Origin: Psococerastis gibbosa
Taxonomy: Eukaryota > Arthropoda > Insecta > Psocodea > Psocidae
Assembly (NCBI GenBank): GCA_963971405.1
Contig: OZ020491.1
Span: forward strand, 3,292,910 to 3,356,909
DNA: 64,000 nucleotides
Reading direction: 5' to 3'
Under the pieces are notes generated by a model, which searched no databases, had not been told where the DNA came from, and saw only the letters and a program-made list of their open reading frames with translations. The first letter of the stretch is position 1, and the number at the start of each line of letters is the position of its first letter. Below are positions 54,801 through 64,000 of this stretch, piece by piece. Made by a program: the position numbers and the translations under genes.

Positions 54801-56128
54801 GAAAAATATAAACTTCCATAATACACAATACATTTGTTTATATATGAACTAGGTTGTTAAACTATAAAATAAAATAATCTAAAGGAAGGAGCAGACGTCA
54901 TATATTATAACTTTTCCATAAAATAGGACTTACTTTATTGATTGCTATGGATTAACGACAATTCACAAGACCATATCTCTTGGTTATTATCACAGTTTAA
55001 ATTTATTTTAGGTGGTTTCCAATGAGCATTTTTGTCAATTTAAGGGTTCTGGACATTATTTAATGAGCTTTCAACCCAGTCCCATGTAGTTTTTAGACAA
55101 TTTGAAAAGACATCATGAAAACGTTCAACGTGCAAAATGAGGAAGTTAGGAAAACTGAAACAAAGAATAAACAGACCTTCCTTCCGTAAGCTATTTATTT
55201 CTTATTAGCGACAGCTGGAAAGGACAACAGCATGGTGGCTAAGCAAGCCACGCCCCTTCTTCCCTTCGCCACGCCCTTTATGAATTTCCAACCACCACCC
55301 CAATAACCGATAATCCCGTGATTATGTTATTTACCACCCCCCCCTCCCCTCTCCAGGCAGATGTAAAGACCCACTGGGGGGTGGTTTCGAGTAATATACA
55401 TTACTTTTTCCACCTAATGGTGTACTGCTCTCTAGGGAATTCAGTGGCGTGACGTATTTACTTATATGTGCCTTTTTCGATTTCTTTCGTAATAGCCCCA
55501 TATGTCAAAGTTGTGTGTACCGAAACCAAAAATAAATTTTATTTGTGGAATATACGGTTTATTTTGAAAATATAGTCGACAATAGATGGTTCTGTACTCA
55601 TTCACCCTTTTTGGTTATAATTGGAGAGATGATAAGCCGTAAAACTTGTGCAACGGAGTAGATGTATCTTTATTTATTTATTGAAAGAATAACAAAGTAG
55701 ACTTGTCTGTTTCATCGGTAAACGAAATTAGTTGAAATACAATATAACTAACAAATAACAATTAAAATTACTTGTACAGTATTATTAAGTTCTTTCATTT
55801 TAAAAAAATCTCCGCAAATCTCCGAAAAAAGCATACCAGTATGCGTGCGAATATTTTATTAATTCTGTTTTTTACTCTTGTTATATTCGTTATTGAGATA
55901 TTTTAAAAATAGTTTCGCGACCCCTATATAATTAACAGGAACACTTTCCCCAGTCTCATGGAAATGCATAAAAAATGCCAGAAAACTGTCCTTTTTTCCA
56001 AATTAGGCACATTTTACTTCTTTTAATAATTTTAATTAACCATTTAGACGAAAACTTTGAAGAACGGATTTCGAACCCTCTTCTTTTTCTTAACTGGGCC
56101 ACTTAAAGTATCAGAGAATCTATGATGG
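54801..56128. other. Unassigned AT-rich sequence
   Basis: No gene. A C run in CACCCCCCCCTCCCC near 55335 and two GGAAAGGACAACAGCATGGT-type patches give no clear repeat. Confidence 0.45.
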
Positions 56129-56136
56129 GGAACAAG

Positions 56137-56284
56137 CAAGGATGGATACAGGGGACAGGGGGGGGGGAATAGCTTAAAAATTTAATCGACATCGATGCTA
56201 CATATGTTTATTCAATTTTGACCCACAACGCAGCTACCCCCGCCCCCCCCCCACCCCGCCCAAAATAGGCTGAGTCCATCCCTG
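56137..56284. mobile_element. hAT-like MITE with exact 8-bp duplication (GGAACAAG)
   Basis: GGAACAAG lies at 56129-56136 and 56285-56292. Ends CAAGGATGGATACAGG and GAGTCCATCCCTG. Body TTTTGACCCACAACGCAGC and AAAATAGGCTGAGTCC. Confidence 0.9.
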
Positions 56285-56357
56285 GGAACAAGTTTCATAC
56301 CAGAACTTTGGAAAAACTGTATGTACCAAGTGCCCGAAAGGCCAAAAATTAGCCCAG

Positions 56358-56770
56358 ATGGCGGGGTTTCCACCGACCTCTCAGTGCGCAGAATACACAT
56401 ACGGGGACGTGGTAGCAGACATTCAAGACTTAGGCGGGGTTTCCATTGACCTCTCATTGCAGAATGCAAATGACATTGACGGAAATGACGGAAATTTGAA
56501 TTTTTCTTTTTATAGAAATCTATTAAAATGTTTGTACGGTACTTAACATATCCCATGACGCCATGCTTTAATTTTAGTTTGTTTGTTTGTGATTTTACTC
56601 TATGATCATTGATCAATTTTAACTATGGCGTAGAGTGAAACAAAAATTTCGGTCAATGTCATTTGCATTCTGCAATGAGAGGTCGGTGGAAACCCCGCCT
56701 TTTTTAATGATATCTGCTACCACGTCACCGTTTGTGTATTCTGCACTGAGAGGTCGGTGGAAACCGCACC
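56358..56770. mobile_element. Foldback element (modular group), repeated arm modules
   Basis: The left arm has GGCGGGGTTTCCACCGACCT, then GACGTGGTAGCAGACATTCA, then GGCGGGGTTTCCATTGACCT again; the right arm mirrors both. Core GTGATTTTACTCTATGATCA as in 39711 and 34930. Confidence 0.88.
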
Positions 56771-56848
56771 TAAGGAAAATAAAGAAAGCCAATTTTCTTT
56801 CTATCTTTTCTTTCAAACACATACGTGATCCTTGTAGATAATTCTATA

Positions 56849-57061
56849 CAGGGACGGATCCTTGGGGGGGGGCGGTCGCCCCCCCCCAAGGATCCGCGGT
56901 CGCCCCCCCCCCCCCCCCCCGAGAAAAATAGCTTTATACTAGATAGAATGGACTTTTGAAGGAAATGAAGAGAAATTGTTACTCAAGTAAGGGAAACGCG
57001 ATATTTTTCAAGTCACCGCCCCCCCCCCCCCCCCCGAAAACTTTTTCTGAAACCGTCCCTG
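56849..57061. mobile_element. hAT-like MITE with exact duplication (ATTCTATA) and internal palindrome
   Basis: ATTCTATA lies at 56841-56848 and 57062-57069. Ends CAGGGACGGATCC and ACCGTCCCTG. At 56856-56895 a perfect palindrome has arms GGATCCTT plus nine G against nine C plus AAGGATCC, with centre CGGTCG. Confidence 0.9.
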
Positions 57062-57069
57062 ATTCTATA

Positions 57070-57599
57070 AGACACTTCATGATTAAAATGGAAAGCGTAG
57101 CCTATACAGTACCTAGGCATAATAGACTAGTAAGTTGTAGTAGATATGAATCTAAACCTGACCTCACCAACAACCTATGAGTTAATTAATAAAACTAATT
57201 AATTCTTATGGTAAACCATCCATAACTCAAAACCAATCCATGGGAACAGTCAACGGAAGGCTGGCCAACTAAATATTTTATACAAGCCATCAATTTATTT
57301 ACAGATTCAATTATTTTCTTAATGTATTATATAGTTATAAAAATAAAGTAATATATATACCTATACCATATGGTCTTTAAAGATTCTTGGTGGTCTTTTA
57401 TGGCCTGTAGTTTATAATTATTGCAATTAAATTAAAAAAATATATAATGAATCGCACGTTAATTGATAATAATTATTATTAATTTTTTTTTTCTTTTATA
57501 CGAGGATACCTAATGAGAAACACTCATTGGCGAAAAACTCGAAGTTAAAACTAATTTAAGCTAGTTCCATTATTATACGGTATTCACAGTATCAACGAT
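57070..57599. other. Unassigned AT-rich sequence
   Basis: No gene or repeat copy recognised. Confidence 0.45.
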
Positions 57600-58081
57600 T
57601 GGTTGGCAGCAACTCACTACATACTCCAGCTCTCTCGTTCCTGTGCCTTCTTCGAGTACCTTCTTCAGTTGATCCATGGATTCCTTCTTCGGCCGCCCTC
57701 CTCAGCAGATTGTCGTGTCTTATCAAATGCCCTACCCTTTATTTATTTATTTATTATTTATTATTCTGTATTCCTACTGTATATGAAGTTAAATTTTTTT
57801 AACGCTATTGTATTAAAAATCGGTGCAAGATAAAACTATATCTTATCTTATCTTTCTGCTTTTCTACTTTTTATATGAGGCAGCAGCTGTCTCTCTTCTT
57901 CAATATTCTCTAGCACCCTTCCATTCGTCACGTGGTCCCTCCAGCTGATCCGAAGCATTCTACTGTATTTAGGAACTGTTTGAATCGATTGCCTTACCAT
58001 TTTACACACAAATATGTGTTGCAGTCTCGATACAATCTGCTGGAGACTCCCATGACTCCTACCTGTACAGGGTGATGTCAT
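57600..58081 (-). pseudogene. LINE reverse transcriptase C-terminal relic, interrupted
   Basis: The minus strand reads RMLRISWRDHVTNGRVLENI and EEERQLLPHIKSRK (58081-57850), then after about 110 bp of AT-rich (TTTA)n-type sequence IRHDNLLRRAAEEGIHGST (57600-57740). The order fits a LINE RT tail split by an insertion. Confidence 0.7.
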
Positions 58082-58084
58082 ACT

Positions 58085-58165
58085 TACACCTGTTACTTTG
58101 TGTTAATGGTGAATTGTCTCAGTTAGTCCATTATCCATGGTAGCTGGTGTAGGTAGACATCGAGG
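58085..58165 (+). repeat. R200 dispersed repeat, fragment
   Basis: TGAATTGTCTCAGTTAGTCC, GGTAGCTGGTGTAGGTAGAC and CATCGAGG match 29333 and 52430. Confidence 0.55.
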
Positions 58166-58334
58166 CCCATTTTGGGACCGTTCCCACTTCTCTTCGCGAA
58201 AATCCTGGATCCACCCCTGCGTGTCTTATTGCCCACTCTGGTAGTCCGATCTCACAATAGTTTGATAAGTATCGGCAAATAACATTGGATGGCCCCACCA
58301 TCTGTATATGGCGGTGCCGTCCAGTCAGTATTCC

Positions 58335-58570
58335 TGATAATAAAATGAATGAATGTGTATTAAATATAGAAACAATTTACACACAATAATTGTAAAACCC
58401 CACAAGAAGAACTATAACAATTTACCCTACCCTAGAACTAAATAAAAAAGAAAAAAATTCAATTAGACATACTTAAACTAACTTATTAAGCTACACTTAC
58501 ATATATTAATAACAGATCTCTCGTAAACACATAACAGTCTAGTTCACTATTTCGAATAAGGATTCCACCT
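58335..58570. repeat. Dispersed repeat F, copy 2
   Basis: AATGAATGAATGTGTATTAA, AACAATTTACCCTACCCTAG and CTCTCGTAAACACATAACAG correspond in order to 41645-41895. Confidence 0.5.
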
Positions 58571-58714
58571 CTTCCCGTCTTATCAGCTATTCCCGGACGA
58601 ATTTGGAAAATTTATTTATTGACAAAGACCCAGGACATCTAGTACGTTAAATAATTTTGGTACTATATATTGGTAGGATTTGGTAAAATTTGCTATATAT
58701 GCTCTAGGTACTAC

Positions 58715-59040
58715 CATGGCCGTCCACAGCTATGGCCAGATGGGTCATCTGACCCACCTCGATGGACCCGGAAAAATGGTACTAATTAGGTACAAAACAT
58801 AACTACCTACTATGATTTTGTTTTCAAACAAAAATCAAGAAATTTAAAAAAAAAAGAATAAAAAATGGACTTTTCCAGACTTTAAAAAAAAAACGCGCAA
58901 AAATTAGCCTACTTTTTATTTATAATGTTACTTTATCCCACATATCTGCCCGCCCCCCCCCCCCCAACAAAAACTGGAATTTTCAATTTTTTTTCATTCG
59001 CTCTTGACCCACCTCATATTTCATCCTGCGGACGGCCATG
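58715..59040. mobile_element. hAT-like MITE, CATGGCCGTCCAC type
   Basis: Ends CATGGCCGTCCACAG and CTGCGGACGGCCATG are inverted over about 13 bp. TGACCCACCTCGATGG at the left and TTGACCCACCTCATA at the right. C run near 58953. Flanks do not match. Confidence 0.7.
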
Positions 59041-59068
59041 CTCAATTCTTATATATATAATATAATAG

Positions 59069-59254
59069 CAAGGGCAGATTTCAGGGGGGGGGGGTCAGAG
59101 GGTCCGGACCCCCCCCCCCCCAAATAAATTAACTTACACTAGATAACAATGGGCTTACAGTGGGAATTAAAAATTATTATGTTTTTTAATGTTATAATCT
59201 ACTGAACCTGCTCGCCACCCCCCCCCCCTTAATTGGAGGCAAAATCCGCCCTTG
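59069..59254. mobile_element. hAT-like MITE with exact 8-bp duplication (TATAATAG)
   Basis: TATAATAG lies at 59061-59068 and 59255-59262. Ends CAAGGGCAGATTTCAGG and AAAATCCGCCCTTG. GGGTCCGGACCCC beside the left homopolymers. Same family as 6384-6572. Confidence 0.92.
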
Positions 59255-59339
59255 TATAATAGTATTTGCTGGTCTGGGTCTCTGTACCATATAGGCTTCT
59301 AGAGCGATATTGGTAACTACATTGAATGGCCCAACACTA

Positions 59340-59515
59340 GAGTTATAAATAGGGGAGATATGACACTCGAGCGCGGCAAAAATATTTTTTGAATTCTGGG
59401 GCCACCTGGTATGTTTTTCAATGGCTGGTCATAGGAGATGTGGTATCAACTGGGCCTAGGATTCAGAAATATTTTTGGTGCGCCCGACTCTCTCCTAAAT
59501 GGAAGTCTAGGTCGA
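59340..59515. repeat. Foldback repeat G, copy 3
   Basis: AGTTATAAATAGGGGAGATA, GAGCGCGGCAAAAATATTTT and, inverted, AAATATTTTTGGTGCGCCC with CTCTCTCCTAAATGGAAG. Confidence 0.65.
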
Positions 59516-59520
59516 ACAGG

Positions 59521-60245
59521 TGGTCGGAGCCGCCCAAATGTAACCTAGACAATCGCTGACAGTACCTAATGATATACTACGGCGTCTGAACCAAATTTGG
59601 CGCCTGCCAGACCCCAAAACACGCCAGACATGGGTCAAAAGGCAAAAAAAGGTGGAGTAGCGCCAAATCTTCGCGGTCAAAGGTCTTCAAGGCGGCAGAA
59701 GCATATTTGCCGAAGAACTCAAAGTAAGCCGCAGCCTCTCATAAACCTAACTTCATAAAAATATTGCCAATTTTGATGGGTTGAAAGCCCTTTTCTGACT
59801 TCTTATTCCCATTATAAGTTATTACCCTGTCCAATGCTCTGCTTACCGGCTGTCGGAGTTTTTGTATGATTAGGAGTTTAGCGCCAGGCTTATAAAAAAT
59901 GACGTAACGTTGTCTCATTGTTTAGTAGAGTTGATGAGGTTCTGTTTTTTTCTTTTCGCTGTCTCCGTTGAGATGAGATATGTGGAGAGTTTTTGGAAAG
60001 GGCGTAAAATTTTTGATGGTCGTATTTGGATAATTTGGGTTATTTCAACTTTGCAAACTACGCGACATGTATTGACGTAATGGGAGGCATGTTATTTTTT
60101 TACAATACTGTATAGAGTATACATACCTACAATGCATTACTGTTGCATGCATACTCTGTTGGCAAATCATTAACAAATTCGGAAGCAACATTTTCACCCA
60201 GTATTTCGCCCCTATTTTTCATATGTATTGCACTAATATTAACAA
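59521..60245. other. Unassigned sequence
   Basis: No gene. CCAAATTTGGCGCCTGCCAG and GGGTCAAAAGGCAAAAAAAGG at 59590-59660 are not repeated in the window. Confidence 0.45.
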
Positions 60246-60249
60246 TGCA

Positions 60250-60660
60250 CATTCCAGACTCGTAACTAGAGGGTCTGCAAGCCCCCCCCCCCCCCCGAAA
60301 TGTCTGGTTTTAACTGCGCGTGCGACATTTCACTACATAGGACTGCTATTAAAATGCGGAAAATCCCACTATTTCACGCCTCTTTCTTCAAACCTTCTCC
60401 CCCGCGGGGGATACCCATGAACCTCCTTGTTTAATGTATTATGGATAAGTCTTCCCCTGTAAACTTTGTAAAATCCAAACTTTGCTTCTGTTAAATTGGG
60501 CAAAACCTCACTATTTTGCACCTATATTTAAAAAAAAAATCCCCCGGGGTAGATGAATTCCGGACCCATCTATTTGGTATAATGGCAGTAATGTGACCAT
60601 AAAATCTAAACCGTCGTAATTGTAACATTAGGATTTAGTCCGCAGCATGCTCGAAAAATG
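60250..60660. mobile_element. Relative of the 753-bp hAT-like element
   Basis: GTCTGCAAG plus a C run, AAAATGCGGAAAATCCCACT, TTCTCCCCCGCGGGGGATAC, and TAAACCGTCGTAATTGTAAC with ATTTAGTCCGC match 13410-14162 in order. Ends not found. Confidence 0.65.
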
Positions 60661-61299
60661 TAATGTCTATCGATTGGATATACAATAAGTCCACCACTGC
60701 TACTGTATTGTAAAAGGTTTTTCCCTCGGATTACCAATTAATTGAAGGCTGTATGCGCCTCTATTATAAAAAATATTCTTATCGTATGGTAGGTAGGAAC
60801 AATATGTACAGTATGAAAATGCAAATAAAAAATTTAAAAAAAGAATAGCATCCTTTATTTAATATTTACAACAATCCATTAGATTGACTACAGCCTCTTA
60901 TAGAAAATGAATTGTTGTAAAAAATGACATGAGAGCTCTTCGGCTTTTCAAATAACCCGCCACAAAGTAATTGAGCGAGGCAAGCGAAGCTCGGCGCTGC
61001 GGCTGAGCATTTAAATAACAAAAAATGTGCGGGGGGAGGTGATTTATAGCAGCGCGTAATGGTCTCTTTGTTTGGAATAGGCCCACGATTAATCTAGAAC
61101 CTTCTAATGCTTCTCATCGTTAAATACAGCCATTATGGTCACTTTTTTTAGTTTTTTTTTTTTTTTAGTTTGCGGAAATTGTAAGCTTTTCTAGGTGTAA
61201 TATGTTCTGACTTTCTTAGTGCCTAACTTACCAGCAGTGATGTACGAGGATCTCCACATGGCTATAACAGTGATTGTTGCTGTCACTGTTACTTAGTGT
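60661..61299. other. Intronic sequence upstream of the Sp8/9 exon
   Basis: No repeat recognised. A denser patch at 60890-61085 contains CACAAAG and CTTTGTTTGG (TCF-type cores) and AGTAATTGAG. Regulatory function is a guess. Confidence 0.3.
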
Positions 61300-61523
61300 G
61301 GATATATTATGGGGGAGGAACAAGTTTGATTAAATCGATTGATTTTCGTGGGTTAATTTATTAGAATTTTTTTTTATGTAAACATTAATATCTTATTTTT
61401 TATGTCTATAGTTTAAACCCTATTCTGTCTAGTGTTAACTTTGTAAAATCGTTCGTTCGGGAGGGGGGGGGGGGGGAGGGGTTGAGATGTCCTCCTGGCT
61501 CCTCTCGGGCTACTCCCATACAC
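61300..61523 (+). mobile_element. hAT-like MITE, GACGTAGCTAG type, in the Sp8/9 intron
   Basis: AAATCGATTGATTTTCGTGG, TTCTGTCTAGTGTTAACT, a G run and CTCTCGGGCTACTCCCAT match 3764-4018. Its right end lies about 85 bp before the splice acceptor. Left terminus decayed. Confidence 0.6.
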
Positions 61524-61579
61524 ATACCCAGCCCATTTCCTAGATTTGTTCCTAAAATTTAAATTACATTTTCAGTGTG

Positions 61580-61606
61580 TCTAATACTTTCGTTCTTTTG
61601 TTTCAG
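61580..61606 (+). other. Splice acceptor of the Sp8/9 exon
   Basis: A CTAAT branch-point-like motif at 61581-61585 and a T-rich tract precede CAG at 61604-61606. The open frame continues upstream only to a non-ATG codon at 61577, which supports a true intron border and not a single-exon start. Confidence 0.85.
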
Positions 61607-62866
61607 GATCACCCAGGTCTCCGAGGCACCCCATTGGCCATGTTGGCAGCTCAGTGTAACAAGTTATCAAGTAAATCGCCTCCTCCTCTAGCAGACGCTG
61701 CTGTAGGAAAAGGCTTCCACCCCTGGAAGAAAAGCCCGACCGGGCAGTCAGGCAGTGGCCAGCCCGGCAACGCCTCAACCACTGCCACTTCAACAAGTAG
61801 CGGCTCCCTAAGCCTCACCAGTCAACGCCCCCTAACGTCAACACCAAGTCTAACAAATTCGTCATATCCCCGATCGGTGGTGACGTCCTCCGCGTGTGGA
61901 GGAGCGCCCACGTCTTACGGTAACGACCTGTACTTCCCTGGTGCGGCAACCGCGTCCCCCGAAAACCACCACCACATGCTAGGCAAAGTCGACAACGCAG
62001 CGCTCAATAGCGTCTACTCGAGACACCCGTACGAGAGCTGGCCGTTCAATGCTTCACACCATGCAGCGATCAAACCAAACGACGCCGGATGGTGGGATGT
62101 ACATTCCGCAACCGGCGGATGGCTCGACATGTCAGGCGCTGCGGGAATGCATGCTCAGATGGCCGCCAACTACGCGGCGTCCTCAGACTATTCTCTGACG
62201 CACACACTAGGCAACCCGGCGCATCTTCTCACGTCCGGCCAACACCTTTTGCAGGATTACAAATCTATGCAGGGTGTCGGTGCCACTTTCGGGTTAGGAC
62301 ACCCGGCAACTCCAGTCACGTCGGCGACGACGCTACCTCCTCAGGTGCCGTCACCGCGGTCCCAGCGTCGGTACACGGGTCGTGCAACTTGTGATTGTCC
62401 TAATTGCCAGGAGGCGGAGCGGTTAGGACCTGCCGGTGTGCACTTACGGAAGAAGAATATCCACAGTTGTCACATTCCCGGCTGTGGGAAAGTGTACGGG
62501 AAGACGTCGCATCTAAAGGCGCATCTTCGCTGGCACACGGGCGAACGGCCGTTCGTCTGCAATTGGCTGTTTTGTGGAAAGCGGTTCACCCGTTCGGACG
62601 AGTTGCAGAGACACCTCCGGACCCATACCGGTGAGAAACGTTTTGCTTGTCCCGTGTGTAATAAGCGGTTTATGCGCTCTGACCATTTAGCCAAACATGT
62701 TAAAACCCACAATGGGAACGGGAACAAGAAGGGCAGTTCAGAATCGTGTAGTGACTCTGAGGAGAACAGTCAGAGTGACATCACGGGGGGTGTGGGGAGT
62801 CCGGGTGCGGGACCCACGCCTCCTCCTCACCATATGGACGCAGATGTCAAGCCTCCTTTGGTCTGA
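61607..62866 (+). CDS. Sp8: Sp8/Sp9-type zinc-finger transcription factor, 3'-terminal coding exon
   Basis: Sequence-specific nuclear activator/repressor of the Sp family that binds GC boxes; Sp6-9 members act in limb and neural development. The exon opens in phase 0 after a pyrimidine-rich acceptor (TTTTGTTTCAG, CAG at 61604-61606) and runs 419 codons to TGA 62864-62866. Seen in order (exon residue numbers): Sp box [13 protein letters not shown] at 8-20; [20 protein letters not shown] about 24-43, an Sp6-9 hallmark; Ser/Thr-rich stretch; WWDVH and WLDMS near 162-175; Btd box CDCPNC at 262-267; three C2H2 fingers at about 288-310, 318-340 and 348-368 with [15 protein letters not shown] and RSDHLAK helices; acidic Ser-rich tail. 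The finger region matches Sp8/Sp9 rather than Sp5 or Sp1-4. The initiating Met must lie in an upstream exon I could not find, unless translation starts at the Met inside the Sp box. Sp8 versus Sp9 or Sp6 is not resolved. Confidence 0.97.
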   Translation, partial: DHPGLRGTPLAMLAAQCNKLSSKSPPPLADAAVGKGFHPWKKSPTGQSGSGQPGNASTTATSTSSGSLSLTSQRPLTSTPSLTNSSYPRSVVTSSACGGAPTSYGNDLYFPGAATASPENHHHMLGKVDNAALNSVYSRHPYESWPFNASHHAAIKPNDAGWWDVHSATGGWLDMSGAAGMHAQMAANYAASSDYSLTHTLGNPAHLLTSGQHLLQDYKSMQGVGATFGLGHPATPVTSATTLPPQVPSPRSQRRYTGRATCDCPNCQEAERLGPAGVHLRKKNIHSCHIPGCGKVYGKTSHLKAHLRWHTGERPFVCNWLFCGKRFTRSDELQRHLRTHTGEKRFACPVCNKRFMRSDHLAKHVKTHNGNGNKKGSSESCSDSEENSQSDITGGVGSPGAGPTPPPHHMDADVKPPLV

Positions 62867-64000
62867 GCTAGGTGGGGTCCAGCGCTGTTTTATCACCAAT
62901 ATTCCAATTAGCGCAAGGACCCCGATTAAGTTTTCGATTGTAATCGCTCATTGATAGTGAAAGACATTCAAAGCGCATAATTTATCACAATTCACAATTA
63001 TCCCTAAATTATCTCCTGGATTAATTTAGCTAGTTTCAATAATAATGTTTACCCTTGCCAAGTGTTTTATTTACCAATACAATGCAGCTTAAAAAATTAC
63101 AGTTACGGATGAGAGAGACCTCACTTTTAATTGGCTCCCATAGATCAGCGATCATTTTCTGAAATATGACTTACATCGCCAACGACTCTAATAGCCTATA
63201 GGTTATATTGTAATATTGGCTGAACTAGTCGACAGCATGTGAGGTAATACAGTAGAAACATATCACAGTTAATTAAAACTCTTAATCCCAATGTTAATCA
63301 AATCCAAACAAGCTCAACTTTTAGATAAACAAGCTCTAGTAACTTATCGATCAACAACGGTAGGCAACTTGTAAAAAGATGGCGTTGAGCATATACCTTA
63401 ATAATTGTATTGTGGTACCAGTCAGTACCTGTACCTGCAGGCTGCAGTAATGGTGCTCTAGTTTTCTGATCTTTTCATTAAAGCTTATGCCCATATTACT
63501 TCTAATTTAATAATTAATAGTAAGCTTTGGGATCAATAAAAAAAGGAGATCTCTAAGACAACACATTTAATAAACGCAGCAGTCACACACCGGCTGATGC
63601 TTAACATTTTTTGATGTTCAGATGTTGAAGAACCGATTAATTCAGCACTGTACTTGTCATGGAGATCCATTGAGAAAGACAAAATACAAACATACTAGTA
63701 ATATACCTAATAGTATATGTAATCAATAATATTATATGTAATCTAAAGTATAAACTGTCAACATCACCAATTCCTCCATTCTCTCAAATAAAATTGACAA
63801 AAATTGAGGGTGGTTTTAGCATATCTCATATTTCATGCCTTCGTGGTATACACACATTAACACACAGTTTAGTTAACTTACAACGTAAATTACAAGACCC
63901 AAATCAGCCCTTGATAACAAAAGAGTTATACGGTTATCGCACGTTGCAACACTGGCTAAAAGTGTATCATGTTTTGCACTTTAAGCGTATAATTGACTAC
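62867..64000 (+). other. 3' flank / probable 3' UTR of Sp8/9, with poly(A) signals
   Basis: AT-rich, with no open frame or repeat I recognise. AATAAA hexamers occur at 63535-63540 and 63569-63574, about 670-710 bp after the stop codon, and again near 63786. The transcript end is inferred; any of these could be used. Confidence 0.45.

Noticed and set aside
62089-62727. Frames of 76-101 aa overlapping the Sp8/9 exon
   Set aside because: Shadow frames of the zinc-finger exon.
62697-62954. 85-aa frame reading through the Sp8/9 stop region
   Set aside because: A +1 shadow of the C-terminal tail and 3' UTR without independent support.

Overview
This window looks like animal nuclear DNA that is poor in genes and rich in transposable elements. 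It is AT-rich and packed with short inverted-repeat DNA transposons, tRNA-derived SINEs and decayed LINE ends. It has spliceosomal-type exon borders and no operons. The one clear protein-coding gene is the main exon of an Sp8/Sp9-type (Sp6-9 clade) transcription factor at 61607-62866 on the + strand. Its N-terminal Sp-box region reads most like arthropod Sp8 proteins, so an arthropod is my best guess; this rests on memory of the family and not on a search. An intact-looking tRNA-Val (anticodon UAC) lies on the - strand at 21514-21586. Two short phase-0 candidate exons (27682-27726 and 39610-39684) have good splice borders, but I do not recognise their products.

Most of the annotatable sequence is repeats, in these groups. 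(1) Many non-autonomous hAT-like elements, 110-750 bp, have ends such as CAGTGGCGTAGCCAG, CAAGGGCGGATTT, CAGGGACGGATACAG or CAAGGCCGTAGCC. They carry long G or C runs inside the ends, and several sit between exact 8-bp target duplications. (2) A family I call R870 (about 0.87 kb; seven copies) has 15-bp inverted ends, a G run near one end and a (CAGA)n array near the other. (3) Foldback/MITE families have arms of 60-115 bp, including a modular group (30288, 34930, 39711 and 56358) whose members share inner sequence but differ in their outer ends. (4) tRNA-derived SINEs include two types that share a central domain (GCTTCGGAGGGCATGTAAAG). (5) A dispersed repeat S (six loci) and a dispersed repeat R200 (seven loci) are unclassified. 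(6) 5'-truncated, frame-broken C-terminal pieces of non-LTR reverse transcriptases occur at about ten places.

Layout: 1-9100 is dense hAT MITEs and two R870 copies; 9100-12680 is mostly unassigned AT-rich DNA; 12680-14530 holds repeat S and a 753-bp hAT element; 14530-21400 holds R870, a long-TIR MITE and SINEs; then the tRNA-Val. From 22 to 34 kb there are LINE relics, SINEs and MITEs; from 34 to 41 kb foldback elements, LINE relics and a candidate exon; 44.4-46.2 kb is the most repeat-poor stretch; 46-53 kb has three R870 copies, one nested in repeat S; 53-60 kb has nested MITEs; 60-64 kb has the Sp8/9 exon and its 3' flank. No prokaryotic-type system, CRISPR array or autonomous intact transposon was found. 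The most unusual content is repeat architecture: R870, the modular foldback group, homopolymer-bearing hAT MITEs and nested insertions.
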